DNA of 64,000 nucleotides from Microcebus murinus. Taxonomy: Eukaryota > Chordata > Mammalia > Primates > Cheirogaleidae. The notes below the pieces were generated by a model. The model worked only from the letters and a program-made list of their open reading frames with translations, did no database searches and was not told the origin of the DNA. Of the stretch, positions 45,813 through 58,087 are shown in pieces (the stretch's first letter is position 1; each line of letters starts with the position of its first letter). Made by a program: the position numbers and the translations under genes. The stretch lies in assembly GCF_040939455.1 (NCBI RefSeq), contig NC_134108.1, forward strand, positions 38,732,501-38,796,500, written 5' to 3'.

Positions 45813-46854
45813 TATTCTAAGGGCTAAGCTGATTATTCCTACCTTATTAATAAGATAACGGAAATCCAAAGAGGAAACGTATATGTGCTTGGGATTTTGA
45901 CAGTTTTTCTAGCTGCAAATCTCTTTTCACTATCCCGTGTTGCCTCTCACAGAATTGTTTCTGTAGTTTGAGGATTTTATTTCTAAGAATTTTTATTCAT
46001 GTGTTATTCTTCTCAAACAGGAGTCAGAGGAATGCAATATAAGGTAACAGTTGAAAGCTGGGAACCGTGAGTCAAGACTTCCAGCCCCAGGTCTGTCCAT
46101 GTATGTGGGTTTTCACATAGCACACTGTTTTCCAGTTTCCCTCAGTCACAGAAATTTTATATGTATGGCACACTAAAGGGGGGCAGTCTCCTCTTCAGTA
46201 TAACTTATTTCATTTTTAGATATTTACCTTTTTTTAATCTTATAATCACATTTGTCAGAAAAACATGGTAACTTTTCTAAATCATTTTCATATCCTGAAT
46301 TGAAATTTATCATGAAAAACAGATAGACATATTCTTAACCATAGGAGGACTACAATCCTTGATTATCAAGTTTCCACTTGGAAGCCATATAGGCTTTTTA
46401 ATTGTACTGTCAACAATATACTAGGGTGATAGTGCATATAATTAACTGAATATTTAGTTCAGTTCTGTCATGGCTATACACACAATCTCATTTTCAAAAG
46501 CTGTATAATATCTACATCCTTATGATTGTATCACGACTTGTTATTTCTAACAATGACAAATTGCATATTTTATTACCCACAACCACAGCTTGTTTTCAGT
46601 GTATATACCAGGCAATTCAAGTCTTGAAATAGTTTTCATCTATTTTAAAATTTAGCACTAATAAATATCTATGGGCATTATATGCTTTTGAAATATAATA
46701 ATTTTAAAAGAAAATTTTTAATTTTATAGAGAAATCTTTAACAACATTAGTATCATTTTTCACTAAATAGTATGAGAGAAAAAATGGAGCTACTCTTTTA
46801 TGCTCATCTCACGAACAAGCATAGTCTAATCTATTCATGGTCGCAGAAAATGAG
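45813..46854. other. Unique sequence, no gene seen
   Basis: A possible eroded MIR lies at 45815-45950. Otherwise nothing recognised. Confidence 0.45.
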
Positions 46855-46950
46855 AAAACTATGCTCCATGAGAGCAAGGATTATGTCTGCCACCTAGCAT
46901 GATACCTAACACACTAAATAAATACATGTTAAATGACTGACTGACTGACA
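46855..46950 (+). mobile_element. LINE L2 3' end fragment
   Basis: 'TCCATGAGAGCAAGGATTAT GTCTG', 'CCTAGCATGATACCTAAC' and AAATAAATACATGTTAAATG ACTGACTG: the canonical L2 tail with its terminal TGAA/TGAC-type repeats. Confidence 0.85.
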
Positions 46951-47424
46951 GAATGAATAAATACAATTGGCCTTGGTGTATAAAACCACCAACAATTTCA
47001 GCAGGTAAACATCATACTTCATTTATCTCACTTCATTTATAATTGAAAGCATTTATAACAGAGTTGGAAAATGCTGATATCCATTGGGTTGTTAGTAGTG
47101 AGGAACTGAGAATTTTGTTCTTGGTAAAATGTAATGTTGTTCATGAGGATTCTAAAAGGCTTTTGGATTTTTATACAGTCTATGAAATGTAAATAAAATT
47201 TAAGAAAATCCTTTTTCTTTTCTACTGTTTTAGCATACTTTGATTGTTTTATTTATAGTCTCTTTTTAAGAAAAATAGAAATACCACAGAACACATGTCA
47301 ATATCTATAGAATTCCGGCTGCTATGATTGAAGACAGTTGTGATTTCCTTAAATCAGTTGCTGACCTCAGACTGACTGGGCATGGCAGCGGAGGACTGTG
47401 GCTGAGCGCTCACCACCTAGAATG
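46951..47424. other. Unique sequence, no gene seen
   Basis: No feature recognised. Confidence 0.5.
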
Positions 47425-47580
47425 CAATGAGTCAGCACTCTGGGTTTTCATTCCAGGCAAAGTTACTGACTCATAGTGTGACCTTAAACAGTCCTCTTGT
47501 GACTCAGTTTCTCCAAGAAAAATAGCTCTCACATAATGGAGGCGGTTAGTACTATGAGTCTCAGCTGATGTTAATAGACA
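47425..47580 (+). mobile_element. MIR SINE
   Basis: 'CAGCACTCTGGGTTTTCATT CCAGGC', 'ACTCATAGTGTGACCTTAAA' and 'GTGACTCAGTTTCTCC' in sense order. Confidence 0.7.
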
Positions 47581-47925
47581 TTTTAAAATCTTACAAGGTA
47601 AAAATTTTAAATTTTGACTTCTCTTTCCTTCACAAATGAATAATTTAAGGTCACATCATATTTGTATTTATTTTTTTTCTCCTTAAAGATTTTATAAATA
47701 TAAATATATTACTTTTTGTTAAAAAAAGGGAATCGTTTGTATGGGCTATATCAGAACATACCTACAATGCTCAACACCTGAAAGCTATAATTACGTAATA
47801 CCAAAAATATTGATATTTTAAATATAATAACAGGTTTTGAAAAATACAGATATTTTAAATAATTAAATTAATAATTAAATTAAATATAGTACTCAATTTA
47901 AATAAACTATATACATATGTAAAAG
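47581..47925. other. AT-rich unique sequence
   Basis: Very AT-rich with TAAATTAAT-type runs near 47860-47900. No gene seen. Confidence 0.5.
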
Positions 47926-48122
47926 ATAAGGACCAGATGCAGAAGAGGAGACCAGATGAGAACCAACTAGGAAGAGGAGACTAGACCAGGTGAGGAAGAT
48001 GAGACTGGACGAGGAAGAGGAGACCAGACTAGAAGAGCAGACAAGACTGGACAAGGAAGAGGAGATGAGACCAGACGACACCAGATGAGGAAAAGAAGAT
48101 CAGACCTGATGAGGAAGAGAGA
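47926..48122 (+). repeat. Purine-rich minisatellite, about 8 degenerate units
   Basis: Repeats of a core GAGGAAGAGGAGACCAGA with unit lengths of roughly 18-32 bp, almost wholly G and A on this strand. The opposite strand gives a meaningless Ser-rich open frame. Such tracts can form triplex DNA. Confidence 0.9.
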
Positions 48123-48129
48123 GCTAGGT

Positions 48130-48325
48130 TCTTAATATGCAATATCTCATTCATACCTCATGAACCATCCTATAAGATAGGTATTCTTCTTTACCTTTTT
48201 TACAGATGGGAAAACTAAGTCTTAGAGAAGTTATATAATCTGCCCAAGGTAACACCTTAACTAATGAAACTGAGAATCAAACCCAAGCCTGATTCCAGAG
48301 TCTCTGATCTTAGCCATTATGCAAG
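48130..48325 (-). mobile_element. MIR SINE, antisense
   Basis: 'ATCTCATTCATACCTCATGA', TTTTTTACAGATGGGAAAAC, 'AGAGAAGTTATATAATCTGC CCAAGG' and 'GAATCAAACCCAAGCC': a long, well-preserved MIR. Confidence 0.92.
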
Positions 48326-48774
48326 TCAGATACCTTCTTTCTGCCTATATGGTTGTTCCCACAGCTTCCTCCAAAGGTGTCCTCAGGCTGGCCCTGGGGC
48401 TGAACCACAGTTGCTGTCCTGGTGATTTCCAACCCCAGATTTTATTTTTACTATGGATGTGGGGAGGGGCACAGTCCTGGGCTGGAGGGTAGAAATTGGG
48501 CTTCTTGTGCTGCTCTGTCTCTGGACACAAGAGAGTGAACTTTCAGCAGGCGTCTCTTGCACTAGGCCTCACTTGCCCCATTGGTAACATGGGAAGAATA
48601 ATCCTACTCCTGGTTCCTGACAAAATTACTCTTTTTTTGAGATTATATTTAGAAAAATCTACATAAAGGATTATCACTTATTAAACTATGTATAGATCTA
48701 GCCCCCAACCAAAGTCCCAGACTTAATTCTCAAAAGTTCCCAGCAAACTTGGAAAACCTCCAAAGGATCCTTAC
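48326..48774. other. Mostly unique; short MIR piece at 48560-48625
   Basis: GC content rises around 48350-48560 without a recognisable exon. The block CACTTGCCCCATTGGTAACA TGGGAAG resembles a short sense MIR fragment. Confidence 0.45.
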
Positions 48775-49030
48775 CTCCCTGCCTTTGTTCATGCCTTTCC
48801 ACATATCTGAAAGGCTTCCTCATCTTCATCTACCATAATCCTACCTATCCAAAAGGCCTAGTTCATAGGCTTCCTCCTAGAAGGCGTTTGTGGACAGCTG
48901 TCCTTGAAGTGATCCATTTCTCCTACTTAACCTTTGGCTGTAAGCACTTAAGACAGGCATAACTCCTAGCCTTACCATATAATTACTGAAGTATCAGACA
49001 TCTCCTCTATGGAGGACATGTGTCTGGTTT
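48775..49030 (+). mobile_element. LINE L2 3' fragment
   Basis: 'CTGCCTTTGTTCATGCCTTT', 'GGCTTCCTCCTAGAAGGCGT' and 'CTCCTCTATGGAGGACATGT' follow sense L2 order; degenerate. Confidence 0.6.
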
Positions 49031-49049
49031 TGCTTACCTAATATCTTTT

Positions 49050-49480
49050 CCCCCTTTTAGTAACAGCAACTTGATTTTCCTCTGGTGAACAACCTTCTCT
49101 CACTTTTAATCCATATGATTTGTATGGAGTCAACCCCACTTCCAATCCGGGGGTAGGCATGTGACATAGCCCTATTCAGAGTTACTATAATGGGTTCAGT
49201 GAAGGGCAAGTGACTCAATTAAAAGCATTGAGAATTACTCCTAGGACTTTTGCTAGGACCATTGGCATAAAGAGCTCTATTTTTGCTACAGTTGCGTGCA
49301 AACATGGAGCTGTAAGGGACTTTCACATGGAAAAAAATTCCTGAGGAGGAAGCCACCCAAGAGCAGTTTGTAGAAAGAGACCTAATCTGGAGAATAACAT
49401 TGTTGGAAACTCTTGGATCTTAGATTCAGCTATTCCCGAAACTATTAATAGAAGTAACCTGCCTAGGACAAATAAATTCT
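49050..49480 (+). mobile_element. Ancient LTR-like repeat, family uncertain
   Basis: 'GAGTCAACCCCACTTCCAAT', 'GGTAGGCATGTGACATAGCC', 'AATGGGTTCAGTGAAGGGCA' and 'CTAGGACTTTTGCTAGGACC' resemble a widespread old mammalian repeat that I recall as LTR-type but cannot name. Confidence 0.45.
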
Positions 49481-49714
49481 GTCCCCTACATCTCTCCCCC
49501 TAAAAAAGATAAAATTGTTCATTTCATCTGATAAGTATTTCCTAAAGCTTATGGATAAAATCTTTTTTTAAAATATAATAAGTGACAGGAAGATGATTTT
49601 ACAAAAGCTTCCTCATCTCTGTCTTTACACTTTCTAAAAATATCTTTTAAATTTGATTAAAAGTCAAAAAGTATGCCCAAGTTCTGAAAACTGAACTTCT
49701 GTGCCTACAGTTCA
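49481..49714. other. Unique spacer
   Basis: No feature recognised. Confidence 0.5.
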
Positions 49715-50190
49715 TCATTCATTCATCACTCACTCATTTATCCCACAAATGTTGCTAGTGCTCACCATGTGCTACATGCTGCAGATGTAGCGATGAGCCA
49801 ACGGAAATAGCGTCTTCTCTCATAGAATTTACCTACCAATAGGAGACAAATGGTATGTGGAGAGGCAAATAAAGTAACTGAAGGCTGTTGTGTGAACAAA
49901 GAGTCGAAGAAGAGGGTGTGGTAGAGAACAAGGGAAGAGGATATTCTTGAAAGGATGAACAAGGATCATATCCCTAAGACGTGACAATTCAGCAAGCCCA
50001 AAGGAGGAGAAAAAGTGGCCTTCCATGAAGAGGAAACTGAAGCAAAAAAGATTCTGAGATATGAAAACATGTGAAATGTCCCAGACACAATGGTAGGACC
50101 AACATGGACAAAATGCAATGAGAGACAGAGAGGCACCAGGTCATGCCGAGTCCCACAGGCCTAGGGGAACTACAAGGATTTTATTTGAAG
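49715..50190 (-). mobile_element. LINE L2, antisense
   Basis: ATTCATCACTCACTCATTTA, 'GTGCTCACCATGTGCTACAT', then degraded L2 blocks through 'ACTACAAGGATTTTATTTGA AG'. Overlapping minus-strand frames are repeat-derived. Confidence 0.7.
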
Positions 50191-50449
50191 TGTAGTATGA
50201 CATTTCATAAATATTTACAATAAAAATTTTCATTTATTAATAACATGCTTAGTTATTTTGAATGACTTCACTTATTCTCATTTCATAGCAAGTCAGGCTG
50301 GGCAAGGACTATCTTCATTTCATTTTTTCCTTTATTTTCTCAATCCATGCCCACTCTCCACTTGTTTCTCATATGTGGTCACCCCCTCTCATCTACTTGA
50401 TTTAGATACTTGAGTGTGTAGCATTGTTTTATGTATTCATATGGTTTTG

Positions 50450-51480
50450 CATAAATTGAGCTATATTCTCATTTTATCTCTTCCCCCAGCACTGTGCTTT
50501 CAGCCTATCCATGTTGTTGTTTAGATACTTGGTTCAGTGCCTCTAATCCTGCATGTAAATCCATCGAATGTAGCCATATTTCACGTATCTACTCCTTTAG
50601 CTAGCACTGCAAAGGGGACTTCAATTTTCTAATAACACAAAAAAATCATCCTGCAATGAATTGCCTCCTGCACATCCACTTGTGGACCTGAGTAAGAAAT
50701 TATCTGGAAAGTATACTCAGGGGTGGCATGGCTGAAACTTAAAGTATATAGGTACTTAACTTACCTATGTGCTTTCATGTTGCTTTTTAGACTAGTTGTA
50801 ATAACTGACATTGTCATCCACAACAGCCCCAAAAGTTCTTGTTCTCTATATCTGCACCAACACTTTGTTTTATGCACCTTTGTGATTTTGATATTTTGAT
50901 GTCTAAACAAGAGTATCTGATATTTTAATTCTTATTTCTCATTATTAGTGAGTTTGAGCATCTCCATATATTTGTTGGTCATTTGCATTTCTCCTTAAGG
51001 GTACCATCTTTTCCCTTTTTTTCTATCAGTTTTCTTCTCTTTCTTCTCTTCTTCTCTCATCTTTCTCTTTTCTTCTTTTTTATTAGTTTTCTTCTTTTCT
51101 TTTATTCTCTTCTTTTTCTATCAGTTTCTTCTCTTTCTTCTCTTATTATACAACTGTTGAGTTGTACAATAGATAGTGATCTCTCATTGCTATTTAATAA
51201 TATCAATTATCTAGTCTGTCTATTGGCTTTATTGTTAATTTGGGGCAGAAATTCTTAACTTCAATATAGCAAGTCTATCAGTTTTTTACTTTTCGATTTA
51301 AACTTTTAGAGACTTTGTTAAGAAATCTTTCCCCACTCCTAGGACACAAAAAGATCCTCTAAAATTTTTTATATTAATTTACCTTATACATTTAAGCATC
51401 TGGAGTATTTTTGTATGTGATATAAAGCAGGGGCACAAATTTAGTTTTTTCCAAATAATAAGCCAATAATTTTAATATCA
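50450..51480 (-). mobile_element. Ancient L1-type element (HAL1/L1M-like), antisense
   Basis: Blocks on this strand follow the reverse of L1 ORF2/3' sequence: 'GCCTATCCATGTTGTTGTTT', 'CCACAACAGCCCCAAAAGTT', 'GAGTTTGAGCATCTCCATAT ATTTGTTGGTCATTTGC' and 'GAAATTCTTAACTTCAATAT'. Heavily decayed. A pyrimidine-rich expansion at 51003-51145 lies inside. Confidence 0.65.
51003..51145. repeat. Pyrimidine-rich tract (CTTCTTTT)n, imperfect
   Basis: About 140 bp almost wholly C and T, with the phrase CTATCAGTTTTCTTCTCTTT recurring near its two ends, so part arose by tandem duplication. It creates a spurious Phe/Leu/Ser-rich 91-codon frame. Confidence 0.9.
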
Positions 51481-52449
51481 TGTGTTGTAAAAAACTACTC
51501 TTTACATGTTACTTTTTGTTGAAATTATACCATAGGTTCAATCCTATGGTATTATAGGATTATACCTGAGCTGTCCATTAGTTTATTTTTCTGTTCTTGC
51601 CAAGATGATATTATATATTTTTTCTTCTAATTAGTGTGATTTTGTATTATATCTTAATACCTTAAAGTCAAATTTTTCTCAGCTTTTCTCTAAGAGCATA
51701 AAGAAAGTATTTAAATCCATCAAACTTACTCACCTCACTGAGGGAGAAGAAAGAAAAATACTTAGAAACATTCCAATATTTCAATTGTCAAATAAAAAAA
51801 TAGGGATTATAATTGGATTAACCATTGATTTAGTTAGTAGGCAAACCTTGAGCTATTTCAAGTGAGGCTTATATCTGTAAAAGGTAGATACACACATATA
51901 CATATATATGCACTGGTGATTTGAATTAAAAACCCAAAAGTGTCTTATCACCATTTTGTCCATAATGCCTGAATAATCCAGCTATTCAATATTTATTCTT
52001 CTGGGCAAAACTATTTAGACAAACACCTCATGGGAGGAGACATATGAATAGCAAAAGTGAGAGCCAAATGAATCTGCTATTTTCATTTGGTTAATTATAG
52101 GCATCCCAACTTGACTGTTATCTGACAGTATTTTTAAAATTTAGGGAAGGCTCACAGTAGAGTCTAAAAAGGGGCCCTTTCTCCATCCCTCTGACACCCT
52201 CGCCCAGCTGTGTGTCTGGATGGTCAGCATCCTCGTGCGGAGGGCAGATGGTGACTGTCACAGTCTCTGCCATAAGATTGTATCCCCAAGCATGGTGGTG
52301 TATTCCTGTGCAAGGAAGTTTTGCTATTTCAGATGTTGAAAGAATTTCTTTTTTATTTGTGGTCAGCATTAAAATATCTAAAACTGATTGCTATTTGATA
52401 CTATCTTTTGTTTTTTCTTTTTTACATTGCTTGCCCAATATCTTTGTTA

Positions 52450-52475
52450 AAAACAAACAAACAAACAAACAAACC
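52450..52475. repeat. (AAAC)n simple repeat
   Basis: About six tandem AAAC units. Confidence 0.92.
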
Positions 52476-52946
52476 TAACTCTTAGTTTTCCTGCTAGAGT
52501 GATCACCCAAGAATCCTCCAACTGGGATTCAGTCTTAGATATTCTCTGATCTCTATGGAAAAGTTGGATTTAATTAAATGCTTAGGCGTCAACCCTGTGG
52601 TTCATATGTAACTACTGCCATTCCTTTTGGTCCATTGCTCTTCTCATCTTGTAGTGTTATGGGATTCTGTGATTCAATGATTATTTTCTTTATGTAAAAA
52701 TTACAAGTGGGAAGAGAGAAAAAATCAACACATAGGGGGAAGGAAGGAAGAAAATATGCAAAGATTATAGAAGAGAACTAGGATATGTTACTATTATTAT
52801 TTTTTACTAGAAGACACATTCTATAAAGTAACATGTCCTGTTTCTGTTTGACGTCATTGATAAAGGAAAGTGGTTGAAGGTAATTTAACCTTTGCTACTT
52901 TTGTTGTTTCCTAATTTCTTCATTGGTAAAGCAAACAGAATCTACA

Positions 52947-52988
52947 CATACACACACACACACACACACACATACACACACATACACA
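52947..52988. repeat. (CA)n microsatellite
   Basis: CACACA run with two CATA interruptions. Confidence 0.92.
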
Positions 52989-54639
52989 CTGGGGTTGGGG
53001 GAGGTATGTTGAGAATCATCAAAATAATTATCTGGGAGAAAACCCTACACTCTATGAAGAAAATATATCCTCTAATTCAGGGTTTTATTTTTATTACTCT
53101 TACTACTATTAACAATTTTAATATCTTAATAGAACACAGATAAATCTAGTATTAATTTTTTGAGCCTTATCAACCACTTGCTTTTTTCCCCCCTCAACTC
53201 CAGATTACTATATACTGGATATATCAGTTATTGAAGGTAATGTTGTATTTCTGAGATGATTCTACTCTAAGCTACCTTGAATATTGGTGGGGTAAATTCT
53301 CTTCTGCTGATTTTTCTTAATTATTATATTGTTTTATAATCATAAGGAGAATAAAAAATAAAGCACCTTTCTGTTTGTAGAGAAAATTTTATATACAGCA
53401 GGGTTCATGTCAACATCTAGCTTATGCCGTTTTCTCTGGGGTCTTGCTTCATGTAAAGTCTGTGAGTTATCAGTGGCGTTGGCTTTAAAGTTGCTGGATT
53501 AGTCTTGGCATAATCTAAATGACAGCAAGAGGTTTGTTTGTTCCACCTTTTTCAAAAGTTTAAAACGTTGCTACCTATATAGATATTTCTTTGGGTATTT
53601 TCCTTAGGCTTTCAATAACCTCAACTCATCATGTAGGTATAATTTATTTGTTTTTATTTTGCACCTTGTGAGAGATGCCTAGTACAAAGACAGAGGATAC
53701 TTCTAATGCTTTGTGAATATTATGGATTGTTCACAGCTACTCTTTTCTTCCTTGCGTTCTTCCAATTTTATTCCTAAGAGGATCTAGGTGCCAGTATCCC
53801 TGAGTGAGTTTAGTCCTGTTCTCATTCCACTGACCCTGGATTGTATCCCTGTATTTACTGCTTTATTACGGAGGGTAATGTGATAATCAAAAACCAATGT
53901 CTACTTGATGTTTTAGCATTTTCAAGCAACACAGTCTTATAATCTCCTACCTGTATTGTTATTTAGCTTCTCCCCAGTGTAGAGGATGCAAACTCCATGG
54001 AATTATGAACCACAGAATTTTACACTCTTAAGACTTTTGGCCTTCTTGGTATACCACACATCACAGATACTCCCAAAGTAATTGTTGAGTGAATGACCTA
54101 CTAAAAAGATCCTAAAATAGTAATATCAGAATGGCAATACCTGTTTCTGTGACAGAACTTTGATAGATTTAACTCTCTTAAACTACATCATGGAAGCAAC
54201 TACTTGTTCTGCCTAATTCTATAGTCAGATCTAAACTCTGTTTTTAATCTGTTTAACAACAGAAACTAATGCCTTTTACAACACAGTCCTACTGCAATTA
54301 ACCATCAACACATAAGCATATGGGTAAAAGAATATTTGTTTGCTGAAATTCATTCCTGGTGAACCCATTTGAATTCAAGAGCATTATTTTTATTGTTTCT
54401 AATTTATGGGTCCTATGAACAACCCCTTCCCCTTTTTCTTTTGGGAAATTGTTGTAATATCTGTCCATTTCTCATACTTATTTCTCTATAAGTTTTCACA
54501 AACTGAATCATTATCAAGAATGTTTATAGAATTCAATCTGTGATTTATTTTATTATCTTGGAATGATATTCAGCTAGGCTTAGTGACCTAAGTCATACAA
54601 GGCAGTTACAACTTTTCTGTCTCTGAAGCACAGTAACAT

Positions 54640-54860
54640 TGTGGTTATTTCATCAGGCTCCAGAGTCAGGCTGCCTGAGATTAAATTACTAGCTGTGTGA
54701 TCTTGAGAGAAACATTTAACTTTTCTGTGCCTCAGATTCCTTTCTGGAAAATTTAAAGACAAAACAAATATAAAACCAATAGCATTACTACCTTGAAATG
54801 TTATTAGGATTAAATGTGTTTTCTATGTAAAACATTTATGGCAGTTCACAGTGATTAAGC
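54640..54860 (+). mobile_element. MIR SINE
   Basis: GGCTCCAGAGTCAGGCTGCC TGAG-type block, 'ACTAGCTGTGTGATCTTGAG', 'CTTTTCTGTGCCTCAG' and 'TTATTAGGATTAAATGTGTT': a nearly complete sense MIR. Confidence 0.92.
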
Positions 54861-54889
54861 AAGACGAGGACTGACCTGGGACACTCAGA

Positions 54890-55085
54890 CAGATAATATC
54901 CTGCCCACAGATTCCCCACAGAGTTTCCAAGGCTTTGGTGGGCCTGCATCACAGTTCAATGTTTTCCTTGTCCAGTTCTGCTTCCTCCTCCCTTCCACAA
55001 GTGTTAATCCCTAATAAAGAGTTTGAAACTCAAATTCCACCTCAGCGTCTGAAGATATCAAATGTTTCTAGAGAACCCAGTACAT
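54890..55085 (+). mobile_element. LTR-like 3' portion, family uncertain
   Basis: CCTAATAAAGAGTTTGAAAC, then 'CACCTCAGCGTCTGAAG' and 'TTTCTAGAGAACCCAGTACA'. The arrangement (polyadenylation signal, then a 'CTGTTTC...GGGAACCC' end) resembles 24780-24870. It is probably a solitary old LTR fragment. Confidence 0.4.
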
Positions 55086-55534
55086 AACATCAGCTCATCA
55101 GAAAATTCTCAGAAGTTTCCTACAGATGTTTCCCTTTAATATCTCATTGACATAGTTCATGTTTGAAGTACGAGTTTGATTTCATACTCTTCCAATATAA
55201 TTTTAAGTTGAATTCACATTTTTAGTCTAAGTTCATAGAATTATACCATCTGCTACTACAAACTTTTACTTACATGCATTCTCAATTATTAAATAAACTA
55301 TATCAAATTTCTCATTTATAAATTAATATATGTAGGTAAAAAATTTCGAAAATTTTTAAAGGAGTACAGGAAAAAATTAAAATAACCAATGTCATTGTCA
55401 CAATGTTAGAATTAAGCTATAGGTAGTTTTTATAAATCTGTTCCCATTTGACATAATGGGAACATAGTCCTATATTATGCACTCATACACTCATATAAAT
55501 AAGTTTTCAATATGCACTGATGACTAACAACAAT
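55086..55534. other. Unique sequence, no gene seen
   Basis: No feature recognised. Confidence 0.5.
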
Positions 55535-55760
55535 TGTTAACATATATCAAGTGCTTATGTGCCAGGTACTAGTCTAAGCTCTTTCTGTATATGTCTCTTT
55601 TTGCATACATGGTAAGCCTCTGCAATAACAACTATTATTTCCCCATTTTAGAGATAAACAAAGTGATGGCCTGGGAACTTAAGCAATTTGTCCATGGTCA
55701 CAACATATGCAAATGGCAGAGCTAGGATTCAAACCCAGCCGTGTGACTCAAAGAGGTTCT
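55535..55760 (-). mobile_element. MIR SINE, antisense
   Basis: 'TCAAGTGCTTATGTGCCAGG', CCCATTTTAGAGATAAACAA, 'CAATTTGTCCATGGTCACAA' and 'GATTCAAACCCAGCCGTGTG': near full length. Confidence 0.93.
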
Positions 55761-55859
55761 TAAGCCTGAAAACAAAAATTACTGCCTTTTTTTTTTTGCT
55801 TAAAACACCTGATATGTAACATCATCAGTGGCAATAGTCTAAAATCTAGGACACCATGA

Positions 55860-56160
55860 ACATCTTTACCTTCATATTATTTGTCACATCTAAATCCCTG
55901 CTTTTAGGCACCAGGATTACAGAGAGGCATAAGACAACTTCTATTTCTTAAAAGTAACCTAGTAGGCAAGAAAGATGGGCATAACTAACCTAAATATGAG
56001 AGTAAAATAAGAACTCTTTGGGGGGCAGAACAAATCGCAGGTTGAATAAAAAGGGAAAATGATTCCAAATGGAACTTCAGCGAGGGGAATGAAATCTGGA
56101 GAACTGTGAAGAGGTGAAAGGAGCTTCCCAGAGTAGGACAAGTATAACAAACAAGGACAT
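55860..56160 (-). mobile_element. Possible L2 fragment, antisense
   Basis: 'GCACCAGGATTACAGAGAGG CATAAGACA', 'GGAGCTTCCCAGAGTAGGAC' and 'TACTGGGAATGCTGG' are only loosely L2-like. An 81-codon minus-strand frame overlaps it. Confidence 0.35.
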
Positions 56161-58087
56161 GAATATACTGGGAATGCTGGTAAAATGACAGAGAGACCAA
56201 CCAAGAGATCATAGATTTATTTATTTTATTTTACTGAACTAAACCGTTCCTGAACAGCTGCATGAAATTTGAATTTCTATAAACTAAATTATATTTAAAA
56301 TACTGGGGCACTAACTAAATGAAACCATTTAACTTTAAACAAAGCTAAGGATTCCTTCATAGAATATAAAATCACACCTTTTCTTTGTTTTTAAATCTAC
56401 TTAGTAATTCTATATTTTCTTATGCTTGGATTTTTAAACCAATGGAACCTGTTCTTTCATGCTTTATGTAGTGTTCTTTGTAATTCATGGTTCTGCTTCT
56501 ACTTTTTATACATAGGGGTTTTTTCTTGTTTGTTTGTTTGTCACAGTTGATTGCATTTCTCATGTTTCCTTTTCTGAGTCTGTAAATACTGCATACCAAC
56601 AAAATATACAAAAAAGGAAATATTCCTCAAAGTATTTCAGAATCAAATTTATTTTTCTGTAATTTGATTTATAGGTAATGCCAAAGAAGGAATCAGAGAA
56701 CATTTTAAAATAACTCCTAATTAGTAACAGATGAAAATGGATTAGCTAAGTTTAGGCATGGAATCCAGGCAGCTGATTGTGTTGGAAATGCACATGCTTC
56801 CGTAGGTGGATACACCCCCTCTTTCTAGACAGGGCCCACCCAGTGATTTCTGTGTCCACATTTATCAGGGTCCATATTTCCATGTACTTATACAGTATTG
56901 GTTGAAAGTATTACAGGGAGAAGAATTATCTGGCTAAAACTGCCTAACAGTTTTCAACCTTTAAAACTTCATGCTTTAAAAAAATATTACCGACATCTTA
57001 TCTTTGATGGGTATTATTTTACTTTGTAAAACCCTTGTCTTTGCTGTTTTCATCAGTTTTAAAAGTAAAGGTGACTCTGGTCCTGAAGAGTAGCATCAGG
57101 ACAGGAAACTCCTTCTCACTCTCTCAAAAGTACTGATCTTTAACTTCGAGTTTGCATCATCCTAACCTGCCTGTGCATAGGCCTAACACCGTCCACAATG
57201 GAAAACTACAGAGAGAATCTGATACCACATGAGTGAGGGACACCATGAGTAAAATGTTTTGGCATATTTATATCAGGATTATACTTGTGTGTGGTCCGGA
57301 TTTGTTGAAAGAGGCTGGGCTTGATGTTGGCTAATGCTAAGTAGTGCAGAGTTTTCATACTCCAAGGTTTAGGGAAACAGAAAAAATATCACAGAGTGGC
57401 AGAATCCACAGTAGCATTTGCAGTGACTGGGGGTTGTGGGGGAGGGCAGGCGGAGAGGCATGTTCAATTCATTCAGATACTCAAGAATCATAAACACCAA
57501 GGTAATTGTGGTAGTCACCCACAGGACACATGTCATGTTCATCTTTCTGCTTGATGTAATTGTTAAATTTTCAGGAATTTTGCAACTTGCCTGATTGTTC
57601 ACTGGTACTATGAAATTTGTCATGGTGGGAATATTTACAAAGTGAAAATTGGTAAATGCTATGATTCAAGTCTTCTTCTTCCCAAGGAGCCAGTTATTAA
57701 TATCAGTACACCACAGGTTTGTGGGAAAGCAAAATCCATGAAATTAGTAAGTAGAAATTATGACAGAATTTGGGGAAATAAAAGTGTACCAGGAGTTCAT
57801 TATATCGATAGGAATCTTATTCCAAGGAAGACTTTTCCAGAAACATAAAGAAAAAAAGTTAAGAGTAGAAGCACATAAACTGGAGATGTTCCTTGCACCC
57901 AAGACCCATCATCAATCTGGGTAATTGTCCACAGGGATAACCATCTAGACTTTTCATTCCTGGATACTTTAACCTCTTGTCACCAGTAACTTTCAATTCT
58001 TCTCCACATTTATGACCACATTTTGGACCTTCTTATCACCTACAGGGTTCTATTTCTGAGATCTATATTTCAAAGATCCTAGTAAAC
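56161..58087. other. Mostly unique sequence, no gene seen
   Basis: Holds a short (GTTT)n tract at 56526-56541. The 84-codon minus frame at 57369-57623 has a hydrophobic stretch but no family resemblance. No exon is supported. Confidence 0.45.

Larger units (their letters stand above)
51481..54639. other. 3.2 kb mostly unique block, no gene seen
   Basis: Contains (AAAC)n at 52450-52475, (CA)n at 52947-52988 and AT-rich patches. No exon is supported; the 83-88-codon frames near 52118-52478 overlap one another on opposite strands and show no domain. Confidence 0.45.

Noticed and set aside
47893..48081. Ser-rich minus-strand frame
   Set aside because: Produced by the purine minisatellite, not a gene.
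52285..52312. CAAGCATGGTGGTGTATTCC resembling an Alu fragment
   Set aside because: The similarity covers under 25 bases with no A-tail or second arm; chance or unresolvable.
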